Source: HyVt-105 sp049975425 | Lineage (GTDB): Bacteria; Bacteroidota; Bacteroidia; Bacteroidales; VadinHA17 | DNA: 61,738 bases | Assembly: GCA_049975425.1 (NCBI GenBank) | Contig: JBNGDI010000019.1 | Location: forward strand, 1-61,738 | Direction of reading: 5' to 3' | Shown here: piece after piece, positions 42,368 to 51,803 of the stretch | How positions within the stretch are numbered: position 1 is the stretch's first letter | Layout of the letters: each line of letters starts with the position of its first letter | Translations under genes and position numbers: made by a program | The notes under the pieces: generated by a model | Database searches by the model: none | Told to the model about the DNA's origin: nothing | The model's input: the letters and a program-made list of their open reading frames with translations, nothing else

Positions 42368-44638
42368 TCAGGGAACCATAACGCCGTTTTCCCGGGAATA
42401 GATCACAAAATCACGCTGTGCTTTCAGAATATTCAGGGTGTAAAGCATCAGGTTCTTGGTCTCGGCCAGAACATTGAAATACAACAGGCTGGCTTTGGTG
42501 CCGGCTTCGCCTTTCTTGATCCTTTTTACCTGTTTTTTATTCATTTTTGCAATCGTATCCAGAACATGCTTCTGTTTTTCAATAATCTCCGTAAGGTCAT
42601 CGAATTTCCCCTGTTTCAGATGATTCAGCACAAAGTTGAAGAATACAGAAATTTCTTCGTTCAGGAAAATGAACTCCTGTTTCTGGTCTTCATTGAAGGG
42701 GGCATGATTGTTTTCCACATGTTCATATATGTGCTCCATGATAAAATTCACGCAATGAGCACCTTCCCGAATGTAATCCAGTACCTGCACATAATAGGGG
42801 CCGCTTTCCACTGAATCTTCTTCCAGTTGCCTGATGGTGATGTAAATGTTGTTTTTCAGTTCCTTGCTGTGCCTGTTCAGTTCCTTGATCTCATGCCTCA
42901 CTTTTTTCAACCCGCGCCGGTCTTCCCTGAAAAAGTTTTCCAGGGTCAGGTAGTACAGCTTCGACATGGAAATAACCGTGCTGGTTACGTTTTTGTTGCA
43001 CTCGCTGAGCACGGTATCGGCCTTCACAATCTTACGTCCGTACAGGGCTTCCTGTTTCAGTTTCAAATCGGCTTCCCGGCGCTTATGGATGACATGGGTG
43101 CGGAACACCATGAATACGATCAGACCGATCAGGGTGACTATGGCAATAACTCCTCCGTAATAAATAATGAAAGCCATAACCATGGAAACGGTAAAGGCAA
43201 TCAGGGCGGTTATAAACCAGCCGCCGATAACGGTCAGTACGCCCGAAATCCGGTATACGGCGCTTTCGCGCCCCCAGGCCCTGTCGGAAAGAGAGGTGCC
43301 CATGGCCACCATGAAAGAGACATAAGTGGTGGAAAGGGGAAGCTTCAATGAAGTGGCAAAAGAAATGATGATGCTGGCTACCACCAGGTTTACCGAGGCT
43401 CTTACCAGATCAAAATAGGCTGCATCCTTGGTGGTGGAATTTTTCGATTTGTACTCTGTCTGGTCAAACCGTTTTTCCAGCTTCTGCTCAAGACTTTCGG
43501 GCACCAGGGTACGAAATGTTCTTGACAGGTTCATGCTGGCCCTTACCAGAAAACGGGAAAATGCATTGGGCTGAAAACGTTCATAGCCTTCATCCTGCCG
43601 GCCCAGGCTGATCTCCGTTTCGGTAACCGACCGTGCTTTACGCGACAACCACAGGGTAACGGCCATAATAATACCTGCCAGCAACAGAAAATATGTTGGC
43701 GTTTGAACCGGGCCGCTCAGGGCTTCCATGGTAAACGCATCGGGATTTATACCTTCAGCATGGAAATTCCTGAATGAAGCAAATCCGGCCAGGGGAACCC
43801 CGATAAAGTTCACCAGGTCGTTGCCTGCGAAGGCCATTGCTAGGGCAAAAGTGCCTACCAGAACCACCACCCGCAGAATGTTGACTTTAAAAAGCCATAT
43901 CAGCAATTGCAGGATCAGGGTCCACCCCAGAAAACTTGCTACCAGGATAAGCATGGTGTGATCCATGATCCAGGTCAGGGTGGCATCGGTTATGAAAGCC
44001 GAGCCTTTGGCTCCTTTGATCAGCATGAAATACGTGATGGCTGTGATCGCAATACCTCCCCAGATGGCACCAAAATACTTCATCTGCTTCTCGAAATTGA
44101 AAGTAAATGCGATCCGCACCAGGTACTGGACCAGGGCTCCAAGAGTAAATGAAATAACTATGGAAAGAAGAATACCGGATATGATGAACAACGCGCCGCC
44201 CGAGTTGATGAACTGGTTTATACCGACTCCCAGTTCAGGATTCTGGCTCGTTTTTATGATGGCAACGGCCACAGCGGCGCCGAGCAGTTCGAAAACAATG
44301 GATACGGTAGTGGAGGTCGGAAGCCCGAAAGTGTTAAACAGGTCAAGCAGAATAACATCGGTCAGCATAACGGCCAGGAACAGAACCATGATCTCGGAAA
44401 AGGTGAACATGTCGGGATGAAAAATCCCTTTCCTGGCCACTTCCATCATGCCGCTGGAAAAGGTGGCGCCGATCAGGATTCCCAGGGATGCAATCAGCAT
44501 GATCACTTTGAAAGGAGCAGCTTTGGAGCCGATGGCCGAATTCAGGAAATTGACGGCATCGTTGCTCACTCCTACGATCAGGTCGGAAATTGCCACTCCG
44601 AACAGCACGATGACAATGAACAAATACAGATTTTCCAT
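42368..44638 (-). CDS. PiT-family inorganic phosphate transporter with C-terminal cytosolic domain
   Basis: A 756-residue transporter, much longer than PitA of E. coli (about 500). It has the PiT signature near the start (IVGVSNDAVNFLNSAIGSKAAPF) and again in the second half (LPLSTTYVSFMVAMGTSLSDRAWG), with about eleven to twelve membrane helices. A hydrophilic loop lies at about 338-405. The last 200 residues (about 555-756) are soluble and helical (LYGRKIVKADTVL..., IKELNRHSKELKNNIYITIRQLEE) and look like a PhoU-type domain, which may regulate the pore. It is flanked by two PhoB-like regulators on the other strand. Confidence 0.9.
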   Translation of the reverse strand: MENLYLFIVIVLFGVAISDLIVGVSNDAVNFLNSAIGSKAAPFKVIMLIASLGILIGATFSSGMMEVARKGIFHPDMFTFSEIMVLFLAVMLTDVILLDLFNTFGLPTSTTVSIVFELLGAAVAVAIIKTSQNPELGVGINQFINSGGALFIISGILLSIVISFTLGALVQYLVRIAFTFNFEKQMKYFGAIWGGIAITAITYFMLIKGAKGSAFITDATLTWIMDHTMLILVASFLGWTLILQLLIWLFKVNILRVVVLVGTFALAMAFAGNDLVNFIGVPLAGFASFRNFHAEGINPDAFTMEALSGPVQTPTYFLLLAGIIMAVTLWLSRKARSVTETEISLGRQDEGYERFQPNAFSRFLVRASMNLSRTFRTLVPESLEQKLEKRFDQTEYKSKNSTTKDAAYFDLVRASVNLVVASIIISFATSLKLPLSTTYVSFMVAMGTSLSDRAWGRESAVYRISGVLTVIGGWFITALIAFTVSMVMAFIIYYGGVIAIVTLIGLIVFMVFRTHVIHKRREADLKLKQEALYGRKIVKADTVLSECNKNVTSTVISMSKLYYLTLENFFREDRRGLKKVRHEIKELNRHSKELKNNIYITIRQLEEDSVESGPYYVQVLDYIREGAHCVNFIMEHIYEHVENNHAPFNEDQKQEFIFLNEEISVFFNFVLNHLKQGKFDDLTEIIEKQKHVLDTIAKMNKKQVKRIKKGEAGTKASLLYFNVLAETKNLMLYTLNILKAQRDFVIYSRENGVMVP

Positions 44639-44829
44639 GGTATGCGGTTGGTTCCGATAATCAGAAGCAAAGGTAATGGCTGGAATTTTTTTTCCATCCG
44701 GTCGAATATTAATTTTTTCTTAACTAATTGTAAACCTGAAGCGGTTGAAAATCATAATATTATAAAGTAAGATTAACATGGGGTATAGTATTTGTTTCTA
44801 TTTTTAGCCCGTGTGTGAAAATCAAATGC

Positions 44830-45525
44830 ATGGCTGAAAATAAAATTTTGATTGTTGACGATGAAAAGGATATTCTGGAGTTCCTGGGGTACAACCTGAG
44901 AAAGGAAGGATATAAGGTATATCAAGCATCCGACGGAATGGGAGCCATTGAAACTGCCAGGCGGATAACCCCCGACCTGATTGTTCTGGATGTAATGATG
45001 CCCCGGATGGACGGAATAGAAACCTGTGAAAAAATAAGAGAAATTCCCGGGCTGGAGCAGAGCATGATCGTTTTTCTAACAGCCCGTTCTGAAGATTATT
45101 CGCAGATTGCCGGCTTTGCAGCCGGAGGCGACGATTACATTGCCAAACCAATACGCCCCAGGGTGTTCCTTTCCCGGGTGAAAGCCCTTCTGCGGAGGGC
45201 ACAGTACGGGCAGGGCGAAAATGTCCGGCAGCAGGCGGATCATGTAATCGATACCGGAAAGCTGCTGATAGACAGGGAAAAATATGTTGTGTATTTTGAA
45301 GGAAAAGAATTCTTTCTTCCGAAAAAGGAATTCGACCTGCTGGTGTTGCTTGCTTCCAGTCCTTCCAGGGTATTTACCCGCGATGAAATATTCAACCGTG
45401 TCTGGGGAGACGATGTGTTCGTGGGTGACCGCACCATCGACGTGTATGTGAGGAAACTAAGGGAAAAGTTCGGCCAGCACTCAATTCGTACGATCAAAGG
45501 AGTGGGCTACTGTTATGAGGTGTGA
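44830..45525 (+). CDS. PhoB/OmpR-type response regulator (paralogue of the 41.6-kb gene)
   Basis: A 231-residue regulator from MAENKILIVDDEKD. The receiver (about 1-120) has the Asp10-Asp11 pair, phospho-acceptor Asp54 (IVLDVMMPRMD) and Lys in DYIAKPI. The winged-helix domain (about 132-231) has LPKKEFDLLVLLASSPSRVFTRDEIFNRVWG (two parts) and VGDRTIDVYVRKLREKFG. It is very close to the regulator at 41599. A start at 44815 adds five residues. The 3' end overlaps the convergent CheY-like gene by 13 bases. The sensor kinase is not in this window. Confidence 0.92.
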   Translation: MAENKILIVDDEKDILEFLGYNLRKEGYKVYQASDGMGAIETARRITPDLIVLDVMMPRMDGIETCEKIREIPGLEQSMIVFLTARSEDYSQIAGFAAGGDDYIAKPIRPRVFLSRVKALLRRAQYGQGENVRQQADHVIDTGKLLIDREKYVVYFEGKEFFLPKKEFDLLVLLASSPSRVFTRDEIFNRVWGDDVFVGDRTIDVYVRKLREKFGQHSIRTIKGVGYCYEV

Positions 45526-45896
45526 GTTGAGAGAACGGACTTGATTTTTTTTATGACCTGGGTAACATCGATGGGCTTCTCAAAATAATCTACTGCTCCC
45601 AGTTCCTGCGCTTTCTCTTTATAATTATCGTTTCCAACCGCAGTGATCATGATCACGGGAAGATCGGCCATTTGCGGCTCCTGTCTGATCTTTTCGAGCA
45701 ATTCCAGCCCGTTTGTCTGAGGCATCAAAATGTCCAGCAGGATAAGATCGGGTTTGTCCTTCTCCAGGTATGCCAGCGCCTCCCTGGCGCTGGAGGCCGT
45801 TATTACATCGTATCCCTCTTTCTGCAGAACCACATCAAGTAGTACCACATTGGTGTTGGAATCGTCTATCACCAGAATTTTTGCTCCTTTCGCCAT
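45513..45896 (-). CDS. Single-domain response regulator (CheY-like)
   Basis: A 127-residue stand-alone receiver with no output domain. It carries the acidic pair Asp11-Asp12 (VIDDSNTN), phospho-acceptor Asp55 (LILLDILMP), Thr in MITAVGND and Lys in DYFEKPID. Such proteins pass phosphate to other proteins or act by binding a target. The DxxNTNVVLL pattern after the acidic pair is typical of receivers paired with hybrid histidine kinases. Neither kinase nor Hpt lies next to it; an Hpt gene is found 8.6 kb further on. Convergent with the 44830 gene, with 13 bases of overlap. Confidence 0.9.
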   Translation of the reverse strand: MAKGAKILVIDDSNTNVVLLDVVLQKEGYDVITASSAREALAYLEKDKPDLILLDILMPQTNGLELLEKIRQEPQMADLPVIMITAVGNDNYKEKAQELGAVDYFEKPIDVTQVIKKIKSVLSTHTS

Positions 45897-46030
45897 AATG
45901 TTCGCTTCGCATGTCTGTAGGTCAAAAATAAAAAACTTTTACTCAATCGGAATAAAAGCCTGCGGAAATATTGCGTAATTCATTGATGTGAATTACATTT
46001 AACTGATGATTTATCTCATTTATTCTCCCT

Positions 46031-46693
46031 ATGGAACAGGATGAATACCGGATATGGCAAACACTTACGGAACAGGACTGGAAGGAAATGATCCGGGCCA
46101 GCAATCTGGTACGTTTTGAAAACCGGGAAACCATTTTCAGACAGGATACCCGGTCATCCCATTTCATGTTCGTTGAACAGGGACTGGTTAAGATCTACAA
46201 AACGGGAAAAAGCAAAAAGATCCTGACCCTTAAGCTGGAAGGTCCGGGTCATTTTGTCGGGTTGCTTTCGGTGCTGGGGAGCGAAATACATCAGTATTCC
46301 GCATCGGCCGTGGGACCTGCTTCCATCCGTTTTTTCGACCATGATACATTTCTGGAAGTCGTTATGCGGAACGGGAATTTTTCCCTCAACCTTCTTCGTG
46401 AGATCAGCCGTCATGGACTGTTTATGTTCGATAAGCTGATCAGCCAGGCTCAGAAACAGTTGCCGGGAAAAGTGGCGGAAGTAATCCTGTATTTTTCCGA
46501 AAACATATTTCACAGCCAGGAATTCGAGATCCCGCTTACCCGCGAAGAAATGTCGCAGCTGGCAGGCACCACCAAGGAAAGTTTTATCCGCACCCTGAGT
46601 GAGTTCAGGCATGACAAGATCATCGACCTGGACGGGAAAAAGATCTCGATCAGGAGCATGAAGATCATTCGTATCCTGAACGATCTGGGGTAA
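46031..46693 (+). CDS. Crp/Fnr family transcriptional regulator
   Basis: A 220-residue regulator with an N-terminal cyclic-nucleotide-binding-type beta-barrel (about 10-125) and a C-terminal winged helix-turn-helix (about 145-210). The barrel shows FENRETIFRQDTRSSHFMFVEQGLVKIYK and KLEGPGHFVGLLSVLG. The HTH is the Crp/Fnr type with LTREEMSQLAGTTKESFIRTLSEFRHDKII (two parts). No Cys cluster of Fnr type is present, so oxygen sensing by an iron-sulfur cluster is unlikely. Its target genes and ligand are not evident. Confidence 0.9.
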   Translation: MEQDEYRIWQTLTEQDWKEMIRASNLVRFENRETIFRQDTRSSHFMFVEQGLVKIYKTGKSKKILTLKLEGPGHFVGLLSVLGSEIHQYSASAVGPASIRFFDHDTFLEVVMRNGNFSLNLLREISRHGLFMFDKLISQAQKQLPGKVAEVILYFSENIFHSQEFEIPLTREEMSQLAGTTKESFIRTLSEFRHDKIIDLDGKKISIRSMKIIRILNDLG

Positions 46694-46710
46694 GCCTTTC
46701 CTGACCGCCC

Positions 46711-49700
46711 TCAGATTTTCACCGCCGGTACCTGTAACTCATTGGCCATTTTATTGATCATGGGAACCACATTGGTACGTATCCTGTAGAAACGGTCCAG
46801 TTGCTCCCGGATGGCTTTTTCCAGGACTGCCTTCACTTCCCTGTCCTGCCGGGTGGGAGGGTAACTGCCCTGCGATACGGCTGCTGCCAGCGCGGCCAGC
46901 TTGTTGTTCAGCCGGATAGGGTAATTCAGCGGATCCTGCGGGCTCTGGTTCTTTGTCTGGTACAGAGCCTCTTCCACCATGCTGATCTCTTCCAGGGTTT
47001 GGTCGATCAATTCTTTCAGCCCTCTTCCTTCATCCGGGATGCGTTTACAAAGGTCCTTCAGATCACTGCGCAGTTTCCGTATATCCAGAATGGTCTGATG
47101 AACTTCCGATAAGGTATCCCTGATTTCCATCAGGAATGTGAACTGTTCTTTCAGACCTTCGTATGTTGTTTCCACTGCCGGATCAGGGAGAATCCTCAAA
47201 ACCGTTTCGCTTGAATCTTTTCCCGCCACCAGCCTGGCAGTGTATTCCCCCGGCAGGGCCAGCGGGCCTCGTGTATTTCCGCCCCACAGGATCATTCCCG
47301 GAAAAGTTCTGGCGCCTGGATATCGCATGTTCCATTCCACCCGGTTTATCCCTTCCGATACTTCCAGTTTTTCGGTATACAGGCGTACATCCTGCTCTTC
47401 GGGGATTTTTTCCGTTGTAAAGCGCCTCACCAGCCTGCCCGTGGTGTCGAAAATATCCAGGCGCACAGGATTGGTTGAATCGGGCGCTTCACGCAGATAA
47501 AAAGGGATCACCGGGCCGGATGTAGGATTTTCTCCCGCAATTCCCCGTCCTCCACGTCCCGCCTCAATGCGGAAGGCAGGAGCCGGTTCGTACAGGTGTA
47601 CAGGGCTGTTCACCTGCTCGTTTTTCAGCTGGTGCAAAAGACCCAGATCGTCGAAAACCCACAGGCTGCGTCCCTGGGTGGCCACGATCAGCCGCTGGTT
47701 TTTGATGGCAAGATCGGTTACAGGCACAACCGGAAGGTTTAGCTGAAAAGGTTGCCAGGTATTCCCGTCGTTAAAACTGATGTACATGCCCGATTCGGTG
47801 CCTGCATACAGCAACCCTGGAAGATCCGGGTCGGCCCGGACCACGCGGGTGAAATGCAGGGGATCGATCCCGCGGGTAATACGTATCCATGTTTTTCCGT
47901 AATCGGTTGTTTTCAGCAGGTAAGGGGTGTAATCGTTCCGTTTGTAGGCAGTGGCTGCCACATACAGGCCTCCTTTTTCAAACGGATGAGGTTCTACACT
48001 GTTGATCATGGTCCATTCAGGAAGTACAGCAGCAGGCGGGGTGACATTTTCCCAGTTTTTACCTCCGTCGCGGGTGAGCCATATCAGCCCGTCGTCCGAA
48101 CCGGTCCAGATTACTCCGGGCTCATGAACCGATTCGGCGGCGGCAAAAATGGTTCCGTAATATTCCACGCTGGTATTGTCTTTTGTAATGGGACCTCCCG
48201 AAGGCCCCAGGGTGGATGGGTCGTTCCGGGTGAGGTCGGGACTGATCACCTCCCAGCTCTGTCCTTCGTTTTCTGTTACGAACAGCACATTGGCCGCAGC
48301 ATACAGGCGGCCCGGGTGGTGCCTGCTGAAAAATACAGGAAAATTCCATTGAAAACGGTACCGGTTTTCACCGGCTCCCGATCCCATAGGGTTGTCGGGC
48401 CATGGATCGACCCGTCGTCTTTCGCCTGTGCGGTGATTAAGCCGTTCAAGGTATCCACCGTAGGAACCGCCGTACACAATTTCCGGGTCTTCCGGGTCGG
48501 GGGCTATATGTCCGCTTTCTCCTCCGGCCGTTTCTTCCCAGTCATCTTCTGTGATGCCGTATCCGTGCGAGCGGCTGGCAATGCGCACGGTGGAATTATC
48601 CTGCTGGGCGGCATAGATCCGGAACGGGAAATGGTTATCGGTGGTGACCCGGTAAAACTGGGCGGTTGGCTGGTTGTAACAGGTGCTCCAGTTCCTGCCC
48701 CCGTCAAAAGTCACCTGAGCTCCCCCGTCGTTGCCAACAATCATATTTTCCGGATCGCCGGAGGATATCCACAGGTCGTGATGATCGCTGTGGGGAGTGG
48801 ATATGCGCTCGAAACTTTTCCCACCGTCTTTCGACCGGTGGAAGCCGACATTCAGCACATATACCACATCCTCGCCGGAAGGGCAGGCTGCTACCCGTGT
48901 GTAATACCAGGCCCTCTGACGGAGATTCCGGTCGTCGTTTACTCTTTCCCATGTTTCGCCTCCGTCATCTGAAAGAAAAAGTCCACCCTCATGTGCTTCC
49001 ACCATTGCCCACACCCTGCGGTGGTTTACCGGCGAAACCGATACGCCGATAATACCCAGCGGACCCTCCGGCATACCCGGCTTACGGCTCATGTTTACCC
49101 AGGTGTCGCCCCCATCGGCGCTTTTCCATAGTCCCGACCCCGGGCCACCGCTTTCCAGGCTGAAAGGGGTACGCGATACTTCCCACAGGCTGGCATACAG
49201 GATCCTGGGGTTGACCGGATCAATAACCAGGTCGACAGCTCCCGCCCTATCGCTGACGTAAAGCACTTTTTCCCAGGTTTCCCCTCCGTCGGTGGAACGG
49301 TATACGCCCCGTTCAGGGTTCGGGCCGAAAACATGTCCCAGCACGGCAGCATACACCCTTTGCGGATCGGCGGGCGATATCCTGATCCGTGGGATATACC
49401 GGCCTTCCTTCAGTCCGCAATAGTGCCAGTGTTCCCCCGCATCAGTCGATTTCCAGATTCCGTATCCGTGCGACATGTTCCCGCGCACGGTTTTTTCTCC
49501 CCCTCCCGCATACACTATATTCGGATCGGAGGGAGCTACGGCCACCGCTCCAATGGAACCTCCGAAGTATCCGTCACTGATGTTCTTCCACGATTGGCCC
49601 CGGTCGGTTGTTTTCCATACACCCCCACCGGTGCTGCCGAAATAATACACATCGGGGTTCCCTTCCACACCGGTTACCGCGGCCGAACGGCCACCGCGGA

Positions 49701-49869
49701 AAGGTCCGATATGCCGGTAATTCAGCCGGCTCAGCAACAGGGTGTCCATCCCCGCGGGTTGGGTTCCCGTTCTTCTGCGTAACTGGGCCGACGTATCATT
49801 CGTGCCTGCCGATGCTATGAGAAATACGGAAAAGAAAAACAGGTAAAATCGATTGGAAAAGGTCTTCAT
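46711..49869 (-). CDS. Large secreted BNR/VPS10-type beta-propeller protein
   Basis: A 1052-residue exported protein with a signal peptide (about 1-29). Asp-box/BNR repeats S-x-D-x-G-x-T/S-W occur many times, for example SADGGDTW, SDDGGETW, STDGGETW, SKDGGKSF, TRDGGKNW and TTDYGKTW, giving a ten-bladed VPS10/sortilin-like propeller (about 40-760). The C-terminal part (about 800-1052) contains a beta-sandwich (VRLDIFDTTGRLVRRF) and a long helical region (about 930-1050). Annotated relatives are called glycosyl hydrolase or exo-alpha-sialidase, but catalytic residues are not recognisable here, so binding is as likely as catalysis. Confidence 0.85.
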   Translation of the reverse strand: MKTFSNRFYLFFFSVFLIASAGTNDTSAQLRRRTGTQPAGMDTLLLSRLNYRHIGPFRGGRSAAVTGVEGNPDVYYFGSTGGGVWKTTDRGQSWKNISDGYFGGSIGAVAVAPSDPNIVYAGGGEKTVRGNMSHGYGIWKSTDAGEHWHYCGLKEGRYIPRIRISPADPQRVYAAVLGHVFGPNPERGVYRSTDGGETWEKVLYVSDRAGAVDLVIDPVNPRILYASLWEVSRTPFSLESGGPGSGLWKSADGGDTWVNMSRKPGMPEGPLGIIGVSVSPVNHRRVWAMVEAHEGGLFLSDDGGETWERVNDDRNLRQRAWYYTRVAACPSGEDVVYVLNVGFHRSKDGGKSFERISTPHSDHHDLWISSGDPENMIVGNDGGAQVTFDGGRNWSTCYNQPTAQFYRVTTDNHFPFRIYAAQQDNSTVRIASRSHGYGITEDDWEETAGGESGHIAPDPEDPEIVYGGSYGGYLERLNHRTGERRRVDPWPDNPMGSGAGENRYRFQWNFPVFFSRHHPGRLYAAANVLFVTENEGQSWEVISPDLTRNDPSTLGPSGGPITKDNTSVEYYGTIFAAAESVHEPGVIWTGSDDGLIWLTRDGGKNWENVTPPAAVLPEWTMINSVEPHPFEKGGLYVAATAYKRNDYTPYLLKTTDYGKTWIRITRGIDPLHFTRVVRADPDLPGLLYAGTESGMYISFNDGNTWQPFQLNLPVVPVTDLAIKNQRLIVATQGRSLWVFDDLGLLHQLKNEQVNSPVHLYEPAPAFRIEAGRGGRGIAGENPTSGPVIPFYLREAPDSTNPVRLDIFDTTGRLVRRFTTEKIPEEQDVRLYTEKLEVSEGINRVEWNMRYPGARTFPGMILWGGNTRGPLALPGEYTARLVAGKDSSETVLRILPDPAVETTYEGLKEQFTFLMEIRDTLSEVHQTILDIRKLRSDLKDLCKRIPDEGRGLKELIDQTLEEISMVEEALYQTKNQSPQDPLNYPIRLNNKLAALAAAVSQGSYPPTRQDREVKAVLEKAIREQLDRFYRIRTNVVPMINKMANELQVPAVKI

Positions 49870-50002
49870 GGCAAATAATATGTTTAGTTACGAACAGGTT
49901 GGTCGATTTTGGTCGGGAGAACCAAAATACAGATTCTTCTTTGATATTCCACGGCATTTTTGCTGTTGTGTTCAAAAAAGTCGTTTTCTTTGATTAAAAA
50001 AA

Positions 50003-51709
50003 ATGCGAAATCCTTTTTTCATACAGGTATCCGTACTGCTGGCTGTTACCTGCGCCTGTACACCGAAAAGTAAACAGCATGAACCGAAGGGCGTAACCTC
50101 CGGCAGGGCCATGGTGGTAACCGCCCACCCGCTGGCTTCGGCCGCGGGTATATCCGTTCTCGAAAAGGGGGGCAATGCAGTGGATGCGGCCGTGACAGTT
50201 GAACTGTGCCTGGCCGTTTGTTACCCGAATGCGGGGAATATTGCAGGAGGGGGGTTCATGGTGATCAGAATGCACGATGGAGCCGCCGTGAGCCTTGATT
50301 ACAGGGAAAAAGCCCCCATGCGGGCTTCTCGTGATATGTACCTCGATTCCCTGGGAAATGTCATTCAGGGTTCCAGCCTGCATGGGCACAGGGCCTGTGG
50401 GGTTCCTGGTACAGTTGCCGGGCTTTTCGAGGCCCACCGCAGGTACGGTAAGCTTCCCTGGGATGAGCTGGTGGCTCCGGCTGTGCGAATGGCTTCGGAA
50501 GGGTTTCCTCTTACGGAAAAACAGGCCGCTGATCTGAACCGGGCCAGGAGCAGGCTGCTCAGAATAAACGGAAGGGAAACCGCCCTGACGGGTAAAGGTT
50601 TGTGGCATGCGGGCGACACTCTGGTACAGCCCGGACTGGCCCTTACCCTTGAAAGGATCAGAGATATGGGAAGGGATGGTTTTTACCGGGGTGAAACAGC
50701 CCGGCTGATCGTGGAAGAAATGGAACGTGGGAAAGGGTTTATCACCACAGGCGATCTGGAACAGTATGAGCCGGTATGGAGAACGCCGGTTACCGGAACC
50801 TACCGCGGATACCGGATCATTTCAATGCCGCCGCCTTCCAGCGGCGGGGTTGGGCTGCTTCAGATGCTTGCCATGGTCGAACCTTTTGACCTGGGGAAAA
50901 TGGGATGGAACCACCCCGATGCCGTGCATGTGATGGTGGAATCGGCACGGCGCATGTATGCCGACAGAGCCGCCTATCTCGGGGATCCGGAATTTGTGGA
51001 CATCCCCCTGGAAGGATTACTGAACCGGGATTACCTGAAACACAGAATGGCCGGTTTCAACATGCGGCAGGCAGGAAATTCATCGGAAATCGGGGAAGGC
51101 GACCCGGCCGCATGGGAGAGTGAAGAAACCACCCATTACTCCATTGTCGATCCCATGGGCAATGCACTGGCAGGTACCACAACCCTCAACGGATCGTACG
51201 GCTCGGGAGTGATTGTCAAGGGTGGAGGCTTCCTGCTGAACAACCAGATGGACGATTTCAGTATCAAACCGGGTTTTCCCAACCTGTACGGACTGGTGGG
51301 AGGGGAGGCCAACGCCGTTGCACCCGGAAAACGCATGCTCAGTTCCATGACCCCCACGGTGGTGGAAAAAGAGGGAAAACTTTTCATGGTACTGGGAAGT
51401 CCCGGAGGCTCGACCATTATTACCAGCGTTTTCCAGGTTCTGATCAACGTAATCGATCATCACATGAACATGCAGCAGGCAGTGGAAGCAGGCCGGTTCC
51501 ACCACCAGTGGCTGCCCGATACCCTGTATTATGAAAATTCGGCACTGGACCGTTCCTGTGTACGTGAACTGACAGAAAGAGGGCACCATGTGATGAGCAG
51601 GAAAACCATTGGCCGCGTGGATGCTGTACTGGTGCGGCCGGGCGGCTGTCTGGAAGGAGGCGCCGACCCCCGGGGAGACGATACGGCTATGGGACTAAAC
51701 CCCCGATGA
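50003..51709 (+). CDS. ggt: Gamma-glutamyltransferase
   Basis: A 568-residue exported Ntn-hydrolase that splits glutathione and other gamma-glutamyl compounds. It has a short signal peptide with a Cys-rich end (VTCACTP), perhaps a lipoprotein. The two-subunit precursor is predicted to cut itself before the nucleophile Thr in EETTHYSIVD (about 373). Other diagnostic parts are MVVTAHPLASAAG, GNAVDAAVTVELCLAVCYPNAGNIAGGGFMV (two pieces), YREKAPMRA and LNNQMDDF. The C-terminal MLSSMTPTVV and LGSPGGSTIITSV line the active site. The upstream gene is divergent with a 133-base gap. Confidence 0.93.
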   Translation: MRNPFFIQVSVLLAVTCACTPKSKQHEPKGVTSGRAMVVTAHPLASAAGISVLEKGGNAVDAAVTVELCLAVCYPNAGNIAGGGFMVIRMHDGAAVSLDYREKAPMRASRDMYLDSLGNVIQGSSLHGHRACGVPGTVAGLFEAHRRYGKLPWDELVAPAVRMASEGFPLTEKQAADLNRARSRLLRINGRETALTGKGLWHAGDTLVQPGLALTLERIRDMGRDGFYRGETARLIVEEMERGKGFITTGDLEQYEPVWRTPVTGTYRGYRIISMPPPSSGGVGLLQMLAMVEPFDLGKMGWNHPDAVHVMVESARRMYADRAAYLGDPEFVDIPLEGLLNRDYLKHRMAGFNMRQAGNSSEIGEGDPAAWESEETTHYSIVDPMGNALAGTTTLNGSYGSGVIVKGGGFLLNNQMDDFSIKPGFPNLYGLVGGEANAVAPGKRMLSSMTPTVVEKEGKLFMVLGSPGGSTIITSVFQVLINVIDHHMNMQQAVEAGRFHHQWLPDTLYYENSALDRSCVRELTERGHHVMSRKTIGRVDAVLVRPGGCLEGGADPRGDDTAMGLNPR

Positions 51710-51775
51710 ATGGTTTGAAAACCCGATTTTATGAAAGTGTGTTTTTATTTGATGAAAAGTAAATGAAAATTGCCT

Positions 51776-51783
51776 TATTTTTG
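51776..51783 (+). promoter_or_regulatory. Promoter -7 box of the M48 peptidase gene
   Basis: TATTTTTG fits TAnnTTTG exactly, 20 bases before the ATG at 51804. A TTTG lies 24 bases upstream of it, somewhat far for the -33 box. Confidence 0.45.
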
Positions 51784-51803
51784 AGTACTTTGCTTTATAC
51801 GAT

